Origin: Lytechinus variegatus
Taxonomy: Eukaryota; Echinodermata; Echinoidea; Temnopleuroida; Toxopneustidae
NCBI RefSeq assembly: GCF_018143015.1
Contig: NC_054747.1
Location: 30,746,733 to 30,810,732, forward strand
DNA: 64,000 nt
Direction of reading: 5' to 3'
Shown here: positions 48,301 through 58,784 of the stretch, one piece after another
How the letters are laid out: every line of letters begins with the position of its first letter
Position numbering within the stretch: position 1 is the first letter of the stretch
Notes under the pieces: model-generated
Databases searched by the model: none
Told to the model about the DNA's origin: nothing
Seen by the model: only the letters and a program-made list of their open reading frames with translations
Made by a program: the position numbers and the translations under genes

Positions 48301-49256
48301 ACTATTTTGGGTGAGGGGACATGTCCCCCGGCCCTGGGGTTTGCGCCCATGTGGGTGGGGGTGTTGCGCCTCCCTATCGGGATCATATCACAGCGAGTAT
48401 ACACTCTTCCATATTGGAAGAGTGTTTACTCGCTGAGATTTCGATCTCACACATAATTTTATAAAAAAAAATAGAACAGCTACGCCTTGAACACAGGCCA
48501 AAATGCCTAACGATTTCTCCGCGGCATTAACAACTCTCGTAAAGGGCGCTCCATTTATAAATAACGTTGCATGAACAGCTCTCTATGGCGACGAAATTTA
48601 CCGCGGAATTGCAGCCAGCAGCGTGGGAAATTGGCAGAAAATTCAAGAAGAGAACCGGTGAGTACCGATTTAACAGTATTCATGTATTAATTAATATTTA
48701 TTTAATCATAAGAATAATTTTTTTTTACGGAAAGAAAGCTTAGTTCTAAGCTAGGGCGGCCCAAATGCGCGTGAGTGGAGTCCCAGTTTCTTAACACGGG
48801 TAAGTATTGCGGTGTCGCCTAGAGTGGCCTAGAATAGTAGAAACTAGATCTAGACTTACAAAAAATATTTCATACGTATATTTTTATTACAGGTGCAAAC
48901 AGCACTTGCACCTATCAATTTCCAACCTTTCATTTGAGGAAGACTTCAAATCTTTCAACCACGTCACGAAAACTCGGCAGAATAACAAAAACTTTGACAA
49001 ATTACTTAGACTTGAACTTTGTGCATACGCAAAAACAAACACATGTGGGACCGTGATTTTCAACGCCCCTTACAACAACGTTGGGTTTTATGGTCATGTG
49101 AGAATCGAGAATGCACTTACTGTCCAATAACTCATCGAGATCTACGTCATCTTTACTTTCACTGTCCACCATCTGACTTAATGATTCCTTTGAGGGTTTT
49201 TCTTCAGCCGGACTGGTCATCGTTCCTTCCACTTTCTCACTTTCTGCTGCTGCCAT
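33379..49256 (-). CDS. PEX19: Peroxisomal biogenesis factor 19, 8 coding exons
   Basis: Exons are 49256-49121, 42893-42727, 41970-41724, 41099-40996, 39899-39744, 38125-37949, 34210-34166 and 33459-33379, all GT/AG with phases 1/0/1/0/0/0/0, giving 370 residues (human 299; the extra is mainly acidic linker and a Met/Gly/Ala/Pro-rich insert). PEX19 is the cytosolic receptor and chaperone for peroxisomal membrane proteins and docks on PEX3. Seen features are the PEX3-binding helix LDELLDSALGDFDK (40-53, across intron 1), a Phe-rich helix DALFEALF (110-117), NRLAQNAKDLQ, MMQSLLSKDILYPSLKEVV, YQGWLDE and SLGQPPAEIVGDM of the cargo-binding domain, and the C-terminal CaaX box CSIM (367-370). The ATG giving MAAAES is chosen because human PEX19 begins MAAAEE; an in-frame ATG lies 5 codons upstream. 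Introns hold a LINE, SINEs, MITEs and a partial exon duplicate. Confidence 0.96.
33743..34032 (+). mobile_element. tRNA-derived SINE in PEX19 intron 7
   Basis: The head is gcattgtgttctagtggtta, with a box B-like aggattgattcacagccat. The body is cttcagcaagaaatttaccc, gtgatgtgaataggtacc and attccttgaatgcat, and the tail ctatataaatgcctattatc then attatta. It ends about 130 bases before the short exon 7 on the opposite strand. Confidence 0.85.
34400..35420 (-). mobile_element. 5'-truncated non-LTR retrotransposon (LINE), RT C-terminal half
   Basis: The frame from 35449 down to 34475 encodes reverse-transcriptase motifs: SGTPQGTVLGPHLFLLHIND, then the catalytic RLFADDCLVY, KYLGIILQNDMRW, and the C-terminal HLNYASSAWDP and LERVQNAAARF of the Jockey/CR1/L2 type. 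One in-frame TAG (35021-35023) interrupts it. The endonuclease and N-terminal RT are absent, typical of 5' truncation. About 75 bases of 3' UTR follow the stop. It lies in PEX19 intron 6, same strand as the gene. It is dead as a protein source. Confidence 0.9.
35500..35690 (-). mobile_element. tRNA-derived SINE, minus copy, PEX19 intron 6
   Basis: Read on the minus strand it gives gctgggtttgaatcccagcc-like box B text, the cttcagcaaggaattcat body and a caggtgaggtatattgggga segment. The A/T-rich tail is missing or replaced. It lies head-to-head with the plus-strand copy beginning at 35693. Confidence 0.75.
35693..35905 (+). mobile_element. tRNA-derived SINE, plus copy, PEX19 intron 6
   Basis: The head is gtagcccagtggattagtct, box B gtgggttggaatcccatcc, body caacataatgctgcactcaac and tail aatactattgttttcttatt. 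Together with the minus copy it makes an inverted SINE pair of about 400 bases that could fold in the PEX19 pre-mRNA. Confidence 0.78.
36545..37372. repeat. Large fold-back of short 'ccatttggtccaat' units
   Basis: The left arm (about 36555-36815) repeats accatttggtccaataacc, ccatttcgtctatgacc and ccagttggtctaatagcc. The right arm (about 37160-37370) repeats the complements, such as gactaaatgggcattggacc and gacgagttggcaattggacg. About 345 bases of unrelated DNA lie between. It is the same family as 9990-10355. It lies in PEX19 intron 6. Confidence 0.8.
37680..37942 (+). mobile_element. tRNA-derived SINE, degraded head, PEX19 intron 6
   Basis: The body words tccctcagcaagaaatttac, attatgctgcacgcaacc, gaaattccttgaatgcttc and the tail atgattatcattattatta match the family, with a weakened tRNA-like head. 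It ends within a few bases of the exon 6 donor (37948) of PEX19 on the other strand. Confidence 0.75.
38612..39233. repeat. Full copy of 'aaggacaagtccacc' fold-back MITE, PEX19 intron 5
   Basis: It starts ttaaaagtcaagtccacct and ends ggggtggacttgtactttaa. Both arms and the central ttcagggaggaattaatca are present. A short duplication (gttgaattgaata twice) marks the left arm. Confidence 0.88.
39977..40537. repeat. Copy of the same fold-back MITE, PEX19 intron 4
   Basis: The left arm begins acttagaggtcaattccact and the central acatgttcagggaggaatt is kept. The right end stops at tttctatttttattcaaatc, lacking the terminal ggggtggacttgtcc. It lies 78 bases upstream of the exon 5 acceptor. Confidence 0.82.
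40690..40794 (-). pseudogene. Decayed duplicate of PEX19 exon 5 start
   Basis: On the minus strand an acceptor tatttcag (after 40795) is followed by DGQLSNEDLLK, closely matching the start of exon 5, DGQVPDEELLR. Base similarity continues for roughly 15 bases past the putative donor (aag/gtttga), so this is a decayed exon copy and not a designed 33-base exon, although it would be in phase 0 if spliced in. A further partial copy of its downstream sequence (gagtgaagattttgtatgt) lies at about 40870-40960. Part of intron 4 therefore seems tandemly duplicated. Confidence 0.7.
41275..41680. repeat. CAT/ATC simple repeat, PEX19 intron 3
   Basis: Degenerate catcat and atcatc triplets end about 45 bases before the exon 3 donor. 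Frames on both strands (Met/Ile, His/Ser) are artefacts. Confidence 0.92.
42190..42410. repeat. (TCTA)n/(TCCA)n microsatellite, PEX19 intron 2
   Basis: Tetranucleotide tcta repeats change into a run of tcca and back to ctac. There are no other features. Confidence 0.93.
42468..42637. repeat. Fold-back MITE ('gtttcataaagctgttc' ends), PEX19 intron 2
   Basis: The left gccgtttcataaagctgttc, then ttaagttaagaacgac, is mirrored by cttaacttacgaacagctt and atgaaacaccc at the right. The arms are about 60 bases. It ends about 90 bases before exon 2. Confidence 0.88.
43083..43692. repeat. Full copy of 'aaggacaagtccacc' fold-back MITE, PEX19 intron 1
   Basis: It starts ttaaaggtcaagtccacctc and ends tggacttgtcctttaa. 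The centre keeps gttcagggaggaatgaaac. TTAA is at both edges. Confidence 0.88.
45715..45835. repeat. GAT/GGT trinucleotide simple repeat
   Basis: gatgatgat and ggtggtgat triplets produce His-rich minus-strand frames with no gene content. It lies in PEX19 intron 1. Confidence 0.92.
46165..46211. repeat. Perfect 18-bp-arm hairpin
   Basis: gcagttgctctatatatt (46165-46182) and its exact complement (46194-46211) flank an 11-base loop. It lies in PEX19 intron 1. Confidence 0.8.
48391..48435. repeat. Hairpin with 20-bp arms
   Basis: cagcgagtatacactcttcc and ggaagagtgtttactcgctg pair with one mismatch around a 5-base loop. It lies in PEX19 intron 1. Confidence 0.78.
48585..49056 (+). CDS. Candidate two-exon small gene inside PEX19 intron 1 (weak)
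   Basis: An ATG at 48585 opens 24 codons (MATKFTAELQPAAWEIGRKF then KKRT) ending at a good donor, accg/gtgagta. An acceptor after ttttattacag at 48893 restores the frame and gives 53 more codons to a stop at 49054. The first exon sits in CpG-containing DNA near the PEX19 5' end. I recognise no family. The second exon's protein is Thr/Asn/Lys-rich and unconvincing, so exon 1 may instead splice elsewhere or be chance. Confidence 0.22.
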
Positions 49257-50066
49257 TTTTAAGATATGCACGAACGATGAGGGCGGGCTTGCAAAACATT
49301 GCCTAGAGTACCTACATAAACTCTAACATTGCCTAGTGTTTGTACAGGAACACTAATATTGCCCAAAAGGCAAAATTCTTCGAAAGTATCACATCGGTGA
49401 TCTGCGTGGACTGCGATCCCGGAGGGGCGGGGCTTCAAATTTTGCACACAAGTCACAAGGGGTGGATGTTCTCCCCTAAGTGGACCAAAAACCTCACAAA
49501 ATTTGTCGCACCTGCTGATGTACAATGGCAGTTCATTTCCATAGATTTTTTTTTTTTTTTGGGGGGGGGGTCAATCCGAAGGTGCAGTGGAATTAAGAGG
49601 GAGTAGAACTAAGTAGCTCTTTGTTTTAATTTTTTGCATGTATAAACGTTGGTCATGCATGTAGAGTATAGTTTATCATTAAAGGCGATCTAATAAGTTT
49701 TGTTGGCACTGGATCTGCTCAGCTGCATATGTTGGCCTATACTATTTTTCTCTCTCCATATTGAATATGGTTTGTCAAATACACCTTGTGTTTTCCTTGC
49801 ATCGACATGATTTTATATAATTCGCATATATCTTTAATTGATTAGGCCTATGCTTTTTAGGTAACCAAAGTTGATGTCAGTGTCGGGGGGCTTGCTGTGA
49901 CAGCTCGCTATTTGCACTGCTGCATGTAAAGGGGTTAATTTATTTCATTCGATCCGATATATTGACGTTATTTTTTAAAAGAGAATTCTTATCGTGATGG
50001 ACATGAAACACTAAAATACATAGATTTCTATAGGCCAACGGTTTAAAAAAAAGTCAGTCTCAATTC

Positions 50067-50649
50067 TTAAAGGACAACTTCATCCCAAAAAATGTTGATT
50101 TGAATCAATAAAGAAAATTCAAACAAGCATAACACTAAAAATTTCATTTAAATCGAATGTAAAATAAGATATGACATTTAACGTTTTGCTTGTTTTTCAG
50201 AAAACAGTTATATGCACAAATCTGTGATATGCAAATGAGAGAGTCGATGATGTCCCTCCCTCATTCACTATTTCGTTAATTGTTTAGACATATTGTTGAA
50301 TTTTCAGTTTTCCAGATTTGACAATAATAAATGGACTGCAGAAAATGTTAAAACGATGGTAATTTGCAAACATAGTCAGGGAGGAATAAAACATTGTATT
50401 ACATTATAATGAGAAGAAAGTTGAAATATTTCATATTTCATTATAATAACACAAAAGAAATAGTGATTGGAAATGTAATAATCAGTCCCCTCATTCACAT
50501 ACAGACCAGAATGTGCAGATAACTGTTTTGTGAAATTATGCGAAACTTTTGGACGTCATAATACTTTCTTATTTTGCATCTGATTTTGATGAAATTTTCT
50601 TTGCTATTGGAGTCTTTCCCTGTTTTGCTGGAGTGGACTTGTCCTTTAA
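50067..50649. repeat. Full copy of 'aaggacaagtccacc' fold-back MITE
   Basis: It starts ttaaaggacaacttcatcc and ends gagtggacttgtcctttaa. It is more diverged than the copies at 8644 and 43083 (several small deletions), so probably older. Confidence 0.85.
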
Positions 50650-51483
50650 GTCAATCACTGTTGAATTTTTGAGGTAATAAGGCTTTCGAAAGTTTACGAT
50701 ATAGGCCTACTTAATTTGGGGATCATTATCTCCTCCCTACATAAACAAGAATGAGGAAAGAAAGGAAGGATAAAAGAAAGAAAATAGTGACATATATATT
50801 AGTCATAATCTGTCACATATTTCAATTTTTTTAAATAAATTTTATCTCTTGCTTCGTTACCGCTCATTTTTTCAAATACAATTTTGTTCTGTCCCATAAT
50901 TATGTGCCCCTACAAATTATCTGGCATACTGTGCCACTGATATTCATTTGTAATGTGCTCCAGGACCCAGAATAAGTTTGAGAACAATAAAATAAAAAAA
51001 ATATATTTAAATGGGGGTGGGGATACGACAAAAGAATGAAAGGGAAACGGGAGTATAGGGACTATTACTGTTATTTCATTGTTGAGAGGGGGGGGGGGGT
51101 CGCGAAACGTTATCGTATACTCTCCCCCTATCATGACACTGCCCCCTTGAGTATGTATTGTACACCCTCCCCCCCCCCCCCCATTATCGGGGCAAGGTGT
51201 TTTGATACATAGGCCGGGGACAGATACTCCAAACAAGGACTTCATCGGGTAGGATAGGCCAATGTATCGAAGAATTTGGATGTTATTAAACGACCAAATT
51301 AACACTGTTATAAAATCATTATATTTTGTGTTTAAAAAAGGTATAATAAAAAAGAAGGAATACAGACATCTCATAAAACAGAAAGCAGGTGAAAGAGTTT
51401 AAAAAAGCTCTCGGTCAATAATATGTCGCTTCTATTTCATTGAGATAAAAAAAGCTAACACTTCAGGTTTTATGCCCCCACCA

Positions 51484-51541
51484 ATACACACACATACACA
51501 CACACACTCTCACTCATCCATCCCCCACACACACACACAAT
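51484..51541. repeat. (CA)n microsatellite
   Basis: Interrupted cacaca runs are separated by tctcactcatccatccccc. Confidence 0.9.
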
Positions 51542-52204
51542 CTCTAATCGAAATGTCCTGGGACACCCATACTCATCAACATAGATTCTTTAAAGTGGCT
51601 TTGCCAGTAAATAGACTCAAATGAGAGAGCGGTAATATACTCTGTAAAGTAAAGTGCATTAAAGTTTATTAACATTTTACGCACACTCAGAACTATGACC
51701 ACATGAAGCATAAAAAGCAGATAAAATCAATCAAAATATCGACTCTATGAGATGAAATCAATTATTGAGATGATACTAGATCAAATATTTACATTATATA
51801 TCATATTTCATTCTATATAGATTAAAGGCAACTCGCGTAATAACAGAGAAGACTTCTTTGCTGCGTTATCAAGACAGCAGGAACAAAAAAATGGACAAGC
51901 ATAGGCCAAATATCCATGAAGATATACACAATATGCACATAGGAAAAATTTCATGAAGGGTTCAAGACTTCGGGAAGAAAGTAAGAAACCCAGATTTAGC
52001 TTGTTTATGAGAAAATTATAGACATTACCCAATGATATTAGTATCGTATTATTCCATTCCCCATCTAACAACACAGTCTCATCTGTCGTTATGCGATGTT
52101 TTATGTTCGATAACAGCCTATCATTAGAATATAAAAAATGCCAGAAATGTTTGAACATCGGAAGCAAAATTAGTTCACGAGATCATCTAGAGTATGAAAT
52201 TAAA

Positions 52205-52372
52205 ACAATGTACGATCCAGGGGTCGCGGAACGGTTTGGGAAATTTTGGCTGATCATACAAAAACTAAACCATTCATTTTAAAGATTTTCTACACGTTTA
52301 TTGAAAAAAAAAAAGATGAGGGACGGGAGACTCCTTGCGAGCCCCCAGGTTCCGCGGTCCCTGGGATCGATG
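52205..52372. repeat. Fold-back repeat with 'ggggtcgcggaacgg' ends
   Basis: The left atccaggggtcgcggaacgg and right ccaggttccgcggtccctgg are inverted copies. It is a relative of the element at 5772-5937, here without the long G/C runs in the left arm. Confidence 0.78.
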
Positions 52373-52974
52373 AACTTTATCTGCGTAGGAAATAAGCAAA
52401 GAGTTGGAAAATAGGAAGCAATGTTGATAAAATACATGTAGATGAATGATAAAAAAAGGAAAGTGATTTTCCACACTTTTGTAAAATAAAGTTATACCCT
52501 GTAAACCCCATATGCTATCTACAAGTATCTCTGTGTATAAATAAAAGAAATTTGAACGATGATTTAGCTTAAAAGATTATCGCTTGATAATGAAACAAGA
52601 AAATATGCTTCGGTTTTCAAAATTTTGGCATTTTCTTCGAACATGGTATGTCAAATTTGCATTCACCTCGATTTCATGTAAATTAGACAAACTATTATGG
52701 AAAAGTAATGAACTTTCTAATGATAATGATCTTTTCTAGGGAAACATCATGATCGTAAATGATATGATGTTAACAGTGGTGAATCTAGTAAGACAATTTA
52801 GCATAAAAATTAGACCTACAAGAAAGCAGTCTGTTTCTGTTTGTGGTAACTCCCATAGGAACTTGGCAGGACAGCATTTGCTGGTAAATGCCAAGCTGGT
52901 ATATAGCCAATTACCAATGAAACATTTTACGTCTAGGTTTATCAGTCATAGTGGCTGACGTTATAGACGACAGA

Positions 52975-53088
52975 TATCACTCTCGGGCCTTTTTATCAAA
53001 GTGGAGACAATGGCAGAGTTGGGGGTTCGAACTCACAACCTTGCGATTATGAGTCCAATGCTCTAACCACTGGACCACACGACCCGAG
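52975..53088 (-). mobile_element. tRNA-derived SINE of a second family
   Basis: On the minus strand, cgtgtggtccagtggttaga (box A-like), an anticodon-loop-like ctcataa and gagttcgaacccccaactc (box B-like) make a tRNA-like head. It continues directly into tgccattgtctccactttga and a short tail. The T-stem pairing is imperfect and unrelated sequence follows where a tRNA would end, so a working tRNA gene is unlikely. Confidence 0.65.
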
Positions 53089-53830
53089 TCGTAGAATGAT
53101 AACAAAGTATTCTTGTGAAACCTTGAACCATTCGAATGGAGACATACTAGATATTGAGATACCAAATAAGAAAATACTGATCCAATCATCATGCTTATCT
53201 GGCTCCAAAGGGTGCCATCATAGCAGAAAGAACAAAAACACAGATTTGCATGCATCGCCAACAACACACAATTTTCACCACAGAATATAAAATCCAAAAA
53301 TATAATCTGTAAGAACATGAGTAAACTACACTGGACGGATATTTAAACCGGGAAACCAATGATCCGAAATAATTCGACAATCAATATGGACGGATGTCAT
53401 TAGAGACTGAACGTGGTGCATCGAAAATATACACAAATGCAGCTCTTTGGCAGTTGGTTTATGTGCTTTCATTTCTCAAATCACAAACACTAATTAGTTG
53501 TAGGCCTATATGAAATTTTTAGAAAAAACGGCATATTTTAAAATATTCATCATTTGCAGAACTAAAGTCAAATGATTGATTATTGCAATTCCGAATATCA
53601 ATATGATGATATAAAATCAGACCTTGAAATATTGTGTGTGAAAGTAACAATTCATATACATAAAATTTCACTTGAATTTGTTGCAAAATCAATTTTTTGC
53701 TGGGAAGAACCGATCCATATCATATATTGCTGTATTATTATTACTATATTATTACTATTATCATCATATCATTCTTTCATTGATTCGTCAACTCGAGTAA
53801 TTGAATGGAAATTTCCCGCCAACTATTTTG

Positions 53831-53836
53831 TTTATT
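53831..53836 (-). terminator. Candidate polyadenylation signal for the SAXO-like gene
   Basis: AATAAA on the minus strand lies 390 bases after the stop codon of the SAXO-like gene. Chance occurrence cannot be excluded. Confidence 0.35.
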
Positions 53837-54224
53837 AAGTGTCAGAAACTTGAATAGACGCAAAAATACTTTGTCATGATTAAATCCGTTAGACACTCGT
53901 TTACTGAACTTGATACTCTCAGAACGAAACTAATCCTGATGTTAACTTCAAAGTGTAGGACTACCCAACATGTCTTGTCTGCGATTTCTACGGACTTTTG
54001 TGATAAGCTACCGAAATCATTGCATTTGATTGGCTGAGAGCGAATTCATCAGAGAAAATTGAATGATGAGACACTTCATGAAATGCTTCTCACTTCTCGG
54101 ACGCTAATGCTCATCCTTCCCACGTCCATTCAGCGTATACTCTGATAGAACGCCGACACACCGCACGACAAGTCGCATATTGTTGTTATCAAAGTCACTG
54201 ACGGAAGCCACGCCCAGCGCATCC

Positions 54225-57200
54225 TCAAACAGTACCGGCTAAAGCAGTTCTTCCAACAGCTCGCAATCCATTATTTCCATTTGCTCCCTCTTTCACTTGC
54301 CTCTCTTTCAAAGCCTTTCGTCGTTTCATTTCCTGTTGAAGAATATACAACCGCGCCTTGCACATCTGCGGACGTTGTCCTTTGTAAGTCGCCTTATGAA
54401 TGGTCGTAAAGTCCTGTTTCCCCATTCTTTGAACAGGCTCATCGTGAGGTTTGAAGCTTGGCGTCGGTTCATCCAGCGGAATGTTCTTGTACGTCTGACT
54501 ATTCCAACTCTCCACTTCCATTTTCCCGCGGGGTTTGACGTATATTTTCGCTTCGTGGAAGTCGCCGTAGCGTATGCGGGGTTTTGCGCCCCAGTTGCGG
54601 AAGAAGCGATTGTTCGTTGTCTGGTCGTAGAACTTGGCGGAGCGGGGGCCGCCTTGGGTGTGAGGCCGACGGTTGGGTTGAAGGTACGCGGACTTGTCTT
54701 CAATCGGGCGATAATCCACCTGAAAACGGAGATTTGAAAATATACAAAATGGTTGTTAGAATTTAAGTTATCGAACTAAACAGTATTTTAAAAGGTGTGT
54801 GTATATACAGGAAATATATTCTAAATACGGCCTATACCATGAGTAGATGAAATATGACTAGAAGAAAACTTTATAATGAGAGAAGGAGAAAATAAAAGGC
54901 GATGTCTTGATTACCATCGGCTTGATATTGCATACGCACTTTTTTGAAATTCAAATAGTTTCTCACATTAGTTTGTTAAATTTACGACATTATCGCATTC
55001 ATATAAAATGCGACATGTAACTGACCACATCAATAATTGCTAGGTATATGTCGTACATTGACCAATATGTATTTTCGCTTACAAACAATATGAACACAAC
55101 ATAACATAATAATATATATAACATAAAATCATTATTCTATTTAGAGAGTGGTATTCCAGCACGACACCGAAACACCAGGTTTCTATTGAGTCAAATATAA
55201 TAAATAAATTACCTTATGACTGGAATCCGTTGCAAACTTGATGGATGGTGGGTTGTAGGTATCTGAATCTTTCTTCATTGTCGCAGGCTTGGGATTCACA
55301 AGAACATCATGACCTTGGAATTCTTGAGTATTCTCCGTCACGAAATCGATTCTGATAAAGACAAAGATTGAAATATATTCAAAACAATTAATATAACACC
55401 GGCCGGAGGTCAACATGGACATTTCTCATTATTGGGATTGGGGTGGGACGGGTACAAATATAACATTGAAGGCTTTAAAATCGAAAGTAATTCCATATCG
55501 ATCCTGAAAGTATTGCAGTCGTTAGAAAGATCATCTAGAATCAATTACGATAAGTTCAGAAGCAGATGATTGTATCGATTCTAAATGTGTATCTCTGCCT
55601 CTGAAGTGAAAACGATGATGGGAAGACTATTCTGGTGCCGAGAGGTCAAGCCATTGAGACAATATCAACTATTACGTTTAGACTTCAAGAATAATTATGG
55701 ATTAATTCTTCCTTGAATTTCAATTTGTCAGCTCATACGAGCATTAGACTGTTTTTAGATATTACGGCTCCCCGGAAAAATTATTATGAACAACGTCCAC
55801 TTCCTAAACAAAATGAACTTTTCGTTATTAGACGAAGCTTTATCATTATTTTATTGAATACAATTTTTGAGGAGCATTTCTTTTAGAAGTTATTTCTTTC
55901 TCTGTAGAATTGTTAAGATCCAGTTCAACTTACTTTGAGTCCATACTAAGTCTGATGGTCGCGGGAGGCGGCGTGCAGGGTTTCGGCGGTAAGGGTTGGC
56001 TCTGATATCCGGGATAATCTTTCCTCGTCTGCGTCACCCCATCAAACTTGGCTCTCCTTGCTGCGGAGGGATACTGATTGCTAGGTCGGGCATTTTTTGA
56101 TTTGTGACCAGGACCCATGTCCTTGTAGGTCAGTTTGTGGATGGTGTTATGGTCGAATTTTCCTGATAAGATGATAAATTGAAAGATCACGTCAAATTAT
56201 GAATCATTTATCCAAGTACACTGCAAAAACTCCGGTGTTGATTTAACACAAGCCTGGAATCTATATAAGTCCACACCAGAGAAGTGTTAAACAACACTAG
56301 TTTCGCTTTGGTCTAACACCAGATATGTGTTTATACAACACCAATTAGTATTAAAACAACCTCGGTTTGATTCCAAACCGGTGTTGTTTCAATACTTCTC
56401 TGGTGTGGACATATATAGATTTCGGGCTGGTGTTAAATCAACACCGGAGTATTTGCAGTGTATGGAAGTATACACTCGGTTTTTCTTTCAGTTGTGATGT
56501 ATATATATCCCGAAATACATATAATAACAGATTTCTACTCCTTTCTACGTTTATTATCCTCATTTTGGTGGCAGCAGTGGGATAATTGACAAGCTCAAAC
56601 AAGACAAGTGATTTGGACTTTTCATTATAGTGCTATAAGTGCGCGATAGGAACTGTTTATGAGTTGCGAATGTACATGCTTTCCATGCTTATACATCTCT
56701 TGATTATGACCCCCAATTTAAAGTCGACTCAAAATCAAAACTCTAAAAGGGAACCAATTTAAGCTTCGCAATGATCTCTTCACTTTACAGGATTCTTCAT
56801 TTAAAACAGAATGATTAATTTGTCATTACTCTTATCCCAACACCATGCACACGATCACTTATTTTTTCTATCACTTTATATATTAATACAAAAAAATAGA
56901 ATGAAAAGACTTGGGCCACATAAACAAGATCAAGTTTAGAAGTGTGTCACGACATACCTTCCCTGACTTGAATGTTACTACCGACACCGGCTCGGATCAT
57001 TTCGGATTTATTAATCGGTCTTTCTACGAAGTCTTGTTGGGTCATAGATTGGAGATTGGCCATGTCGCCGGGGTACAAAATGGAACCTGAAAAACGAGGG
57101 ATTTAAAACGAAATTTTAACGATAAAATTTTAAGTGATTGTTGCAAAGATTTTAAAGAGTACCAACAATTTTTAGGATTTGTTGTCAACATTAATAAACA

Positions 57201-58784
57201 CTGATATTCCTTATCAATAAGATGCAGCTCATGATGGATACCAAATCGAATTATTAATCAGATCTATAAAAAATTATAACCGTTGAAATAAAACTTCAAA
57301 AAACAACACAAAAATATAATTGTTTCACATTATATAATTAGGGAATTAAAATTATCCTTGCGCTTTTTATTGTCAATTGAATATAAATTAACCATACTCC
57401 TGCATTTCATATAAAGAGGCCTTTGAGTTTCTTATCTTATTTGCTTAGGCCTTAGCCAATGCATTTTTTTCTTTTCATTATGCAGGCTCATTATTACGAC
57501 TTTAATGATCGGTTGTATACCTGCAAACGAGGGTAGTTCGCCGAAAGCAACCGAAGGCTTGGCCGCCCACGCTCGGAACTCTTCCTTATTCGTCGTTCGT
57601 TGGTCGAACTTTGCCGATCTTTCCCGATAGCCCTTGCTCGGTGGTCGTGCTTGGCTGATTTGTGGGAACTGTGTATGGCCAGGGTAGGTTACCTTGTAAA
57701 CTGTTTCACCGTCAAGCGGTTCTTTGGTAGGTTGGTAATTTTCAACCTGTTAACACAAAAGAAAAATATTGAATGAAATTACACCTTAATGATTAATATA
57801 TTATCTTGATCATATTTAAAATGTCAGATGATTTTTTTTAATATGTGTTGCTTCCTTTACGATGGAATGCAATCAACTTCTTAACATTAATAAATACAGT
57901 GATGTTTGCTCATTCCTAAGATTCTATCTGTAAAATATTCCTTTAAACTTGTTATTAACTGACAGAACAATTGTTAATTAACTCGACTGACAAGCCTCCG
58001 TCAGGCAAGTTTGAAGTTTTCAGTTGTCAGTCAGACATTTTGCAGATCTATATGGATAATGAAATAAATGTTTATTTTCATATTTCAAGCAAGTTAATAA
58101 AAAGTAAATTCACAATAGCGTCTTTTCAGGGTTATGGAGTTCAACATCGGGGGCTTATATTCTAAGGAAAACAACGCTTAGGAAAAGAGTTATACTGCCC
58201 ATTCTATCTCGACCCGGGGGACGGGTAGAGGAGAAGGGGCAAGAGTTGAAATCGAATGCTTTCTCTCGTTTGTTCGCGATTATATTTCTAAAGGGGTTTC
58301 TTTGCCTAATATTTCCTCTTTATTCTCCCCCAACCATCCCACTCCCCTGCCCCCCCCCCCCACCACCAGAAGTGGAGCCCGGAGTACGTGATCCCGTGAA
58401 CCCTTTCTCCTTTAATATGCCACTGATCAGTTGGTGGTGCGTTACCCCCCCCCCCCAAAAAAAAGGACCTTTCCATCTATTCCATGTACATATCGTAACA
58501 GGGGTCTATATTGGGAGGGGGTGAATCTTTTTCTTCTTCTTACCGGTTTTATTTTCTCAGGCTTCGTCACCTCTCCCCGCGGTATGAAGTCGTGTCTTTG
58601 CGTGGTGTCAAATACCATCCGTGGGGGGTTGGGGTCCCGGGGCGTCGGGGGAGGTATAAGGGGCAACTGCCTTTGGGCATCGGGGTAGGAAGTGAAGGTC
58701 TGTTGGTAATGGCTGAGTTCACAAGGGCGGTCCGCCCCGGCAGGTCGCCGTTTCCGATCGTAGTCTTTGTGGCGCCCACATCGT
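54225..58784 (-). CDS. SAXO/FAM154-like stabilizer of axonemal microtubules, 7 exons, 5' incomplete
   Basis: Exons 58784-58544, 57746-57521, 57086-56958, 56162-55934, 55351-55213 and 54719-54225 splice in phase (0/1/1/2/0) into about 485 residues; with the missing first exon the gene has at least seven. The first seen exon begins in mid-codon with (R)CGRHKDYDRKRRP, then PCELSHYQQTFTSY. This is the N-terminal SAXO signature, Cys-rich then CGRH, minus the preceding CxCExC residues, so a short exon with the ATG lies upstream. Mn-like repeats follow: VFDTTQRHDFIP, SAKFDQRTTNKEEFRAW, AKFDGVTQTRKDY, SAKFYDQTTNNRFFRNW and KQDFTTIHKATYK. The C-terminus is a basic helix, QQEMKRRKALKERQ. SAXO proteins bind stabilised microtubules of cilia, flagella and centrioles. 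Length and repeats resemble human SAXO1 (about 474). Orthology to SAXO1 versus SAXO2 is not resolved. The exon count of seen coding parts is six; I count seven with the inferred first. Confidence 0.88.
56219..56462. repeat. Fold-back MITE ('tacactgcaaaaactccgg' ends)
   Basis: The left tacactgcaaaaactccggt, gttgatttaacac is mirrored by gtgttaaatcaacaccggag, tatttgcagtgta at the right. The interior repeats aacaccag/ggtgttg words. It lies in the SAXO-like gene, 57 bases upstream of the exon starting at 56162. Confidence 0.9.

Larger units (their letters stand above)
49257..54224. other. Intergenic region between PEX19 and the SAXO-like gene
   Basis: The PEX19 promoter should lie in the first few hundred bases. 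No supported gene was seen; open frames are short and repeat-derived. Poly-G and poly-C runs are at 49560, 51090 and 51170. Confidence 0.5.

Noticed and set aside
49002-49130. Extension of the PEX19 first-exon frame past LLDS into KCILDSH
   Set aside because: A consensus donor (a/gtaagtgc) ends the exon and the next exon restores SALGDFDK, matching the known PEX3-binding helix.
53012-53088. Possible tRNA gene on the minus strand
   Set aside because: The box A and box B are tRNA-like but stem pairing is imperfect and a constant non-tRNA sequence follows, so it is better read as a SINE head.
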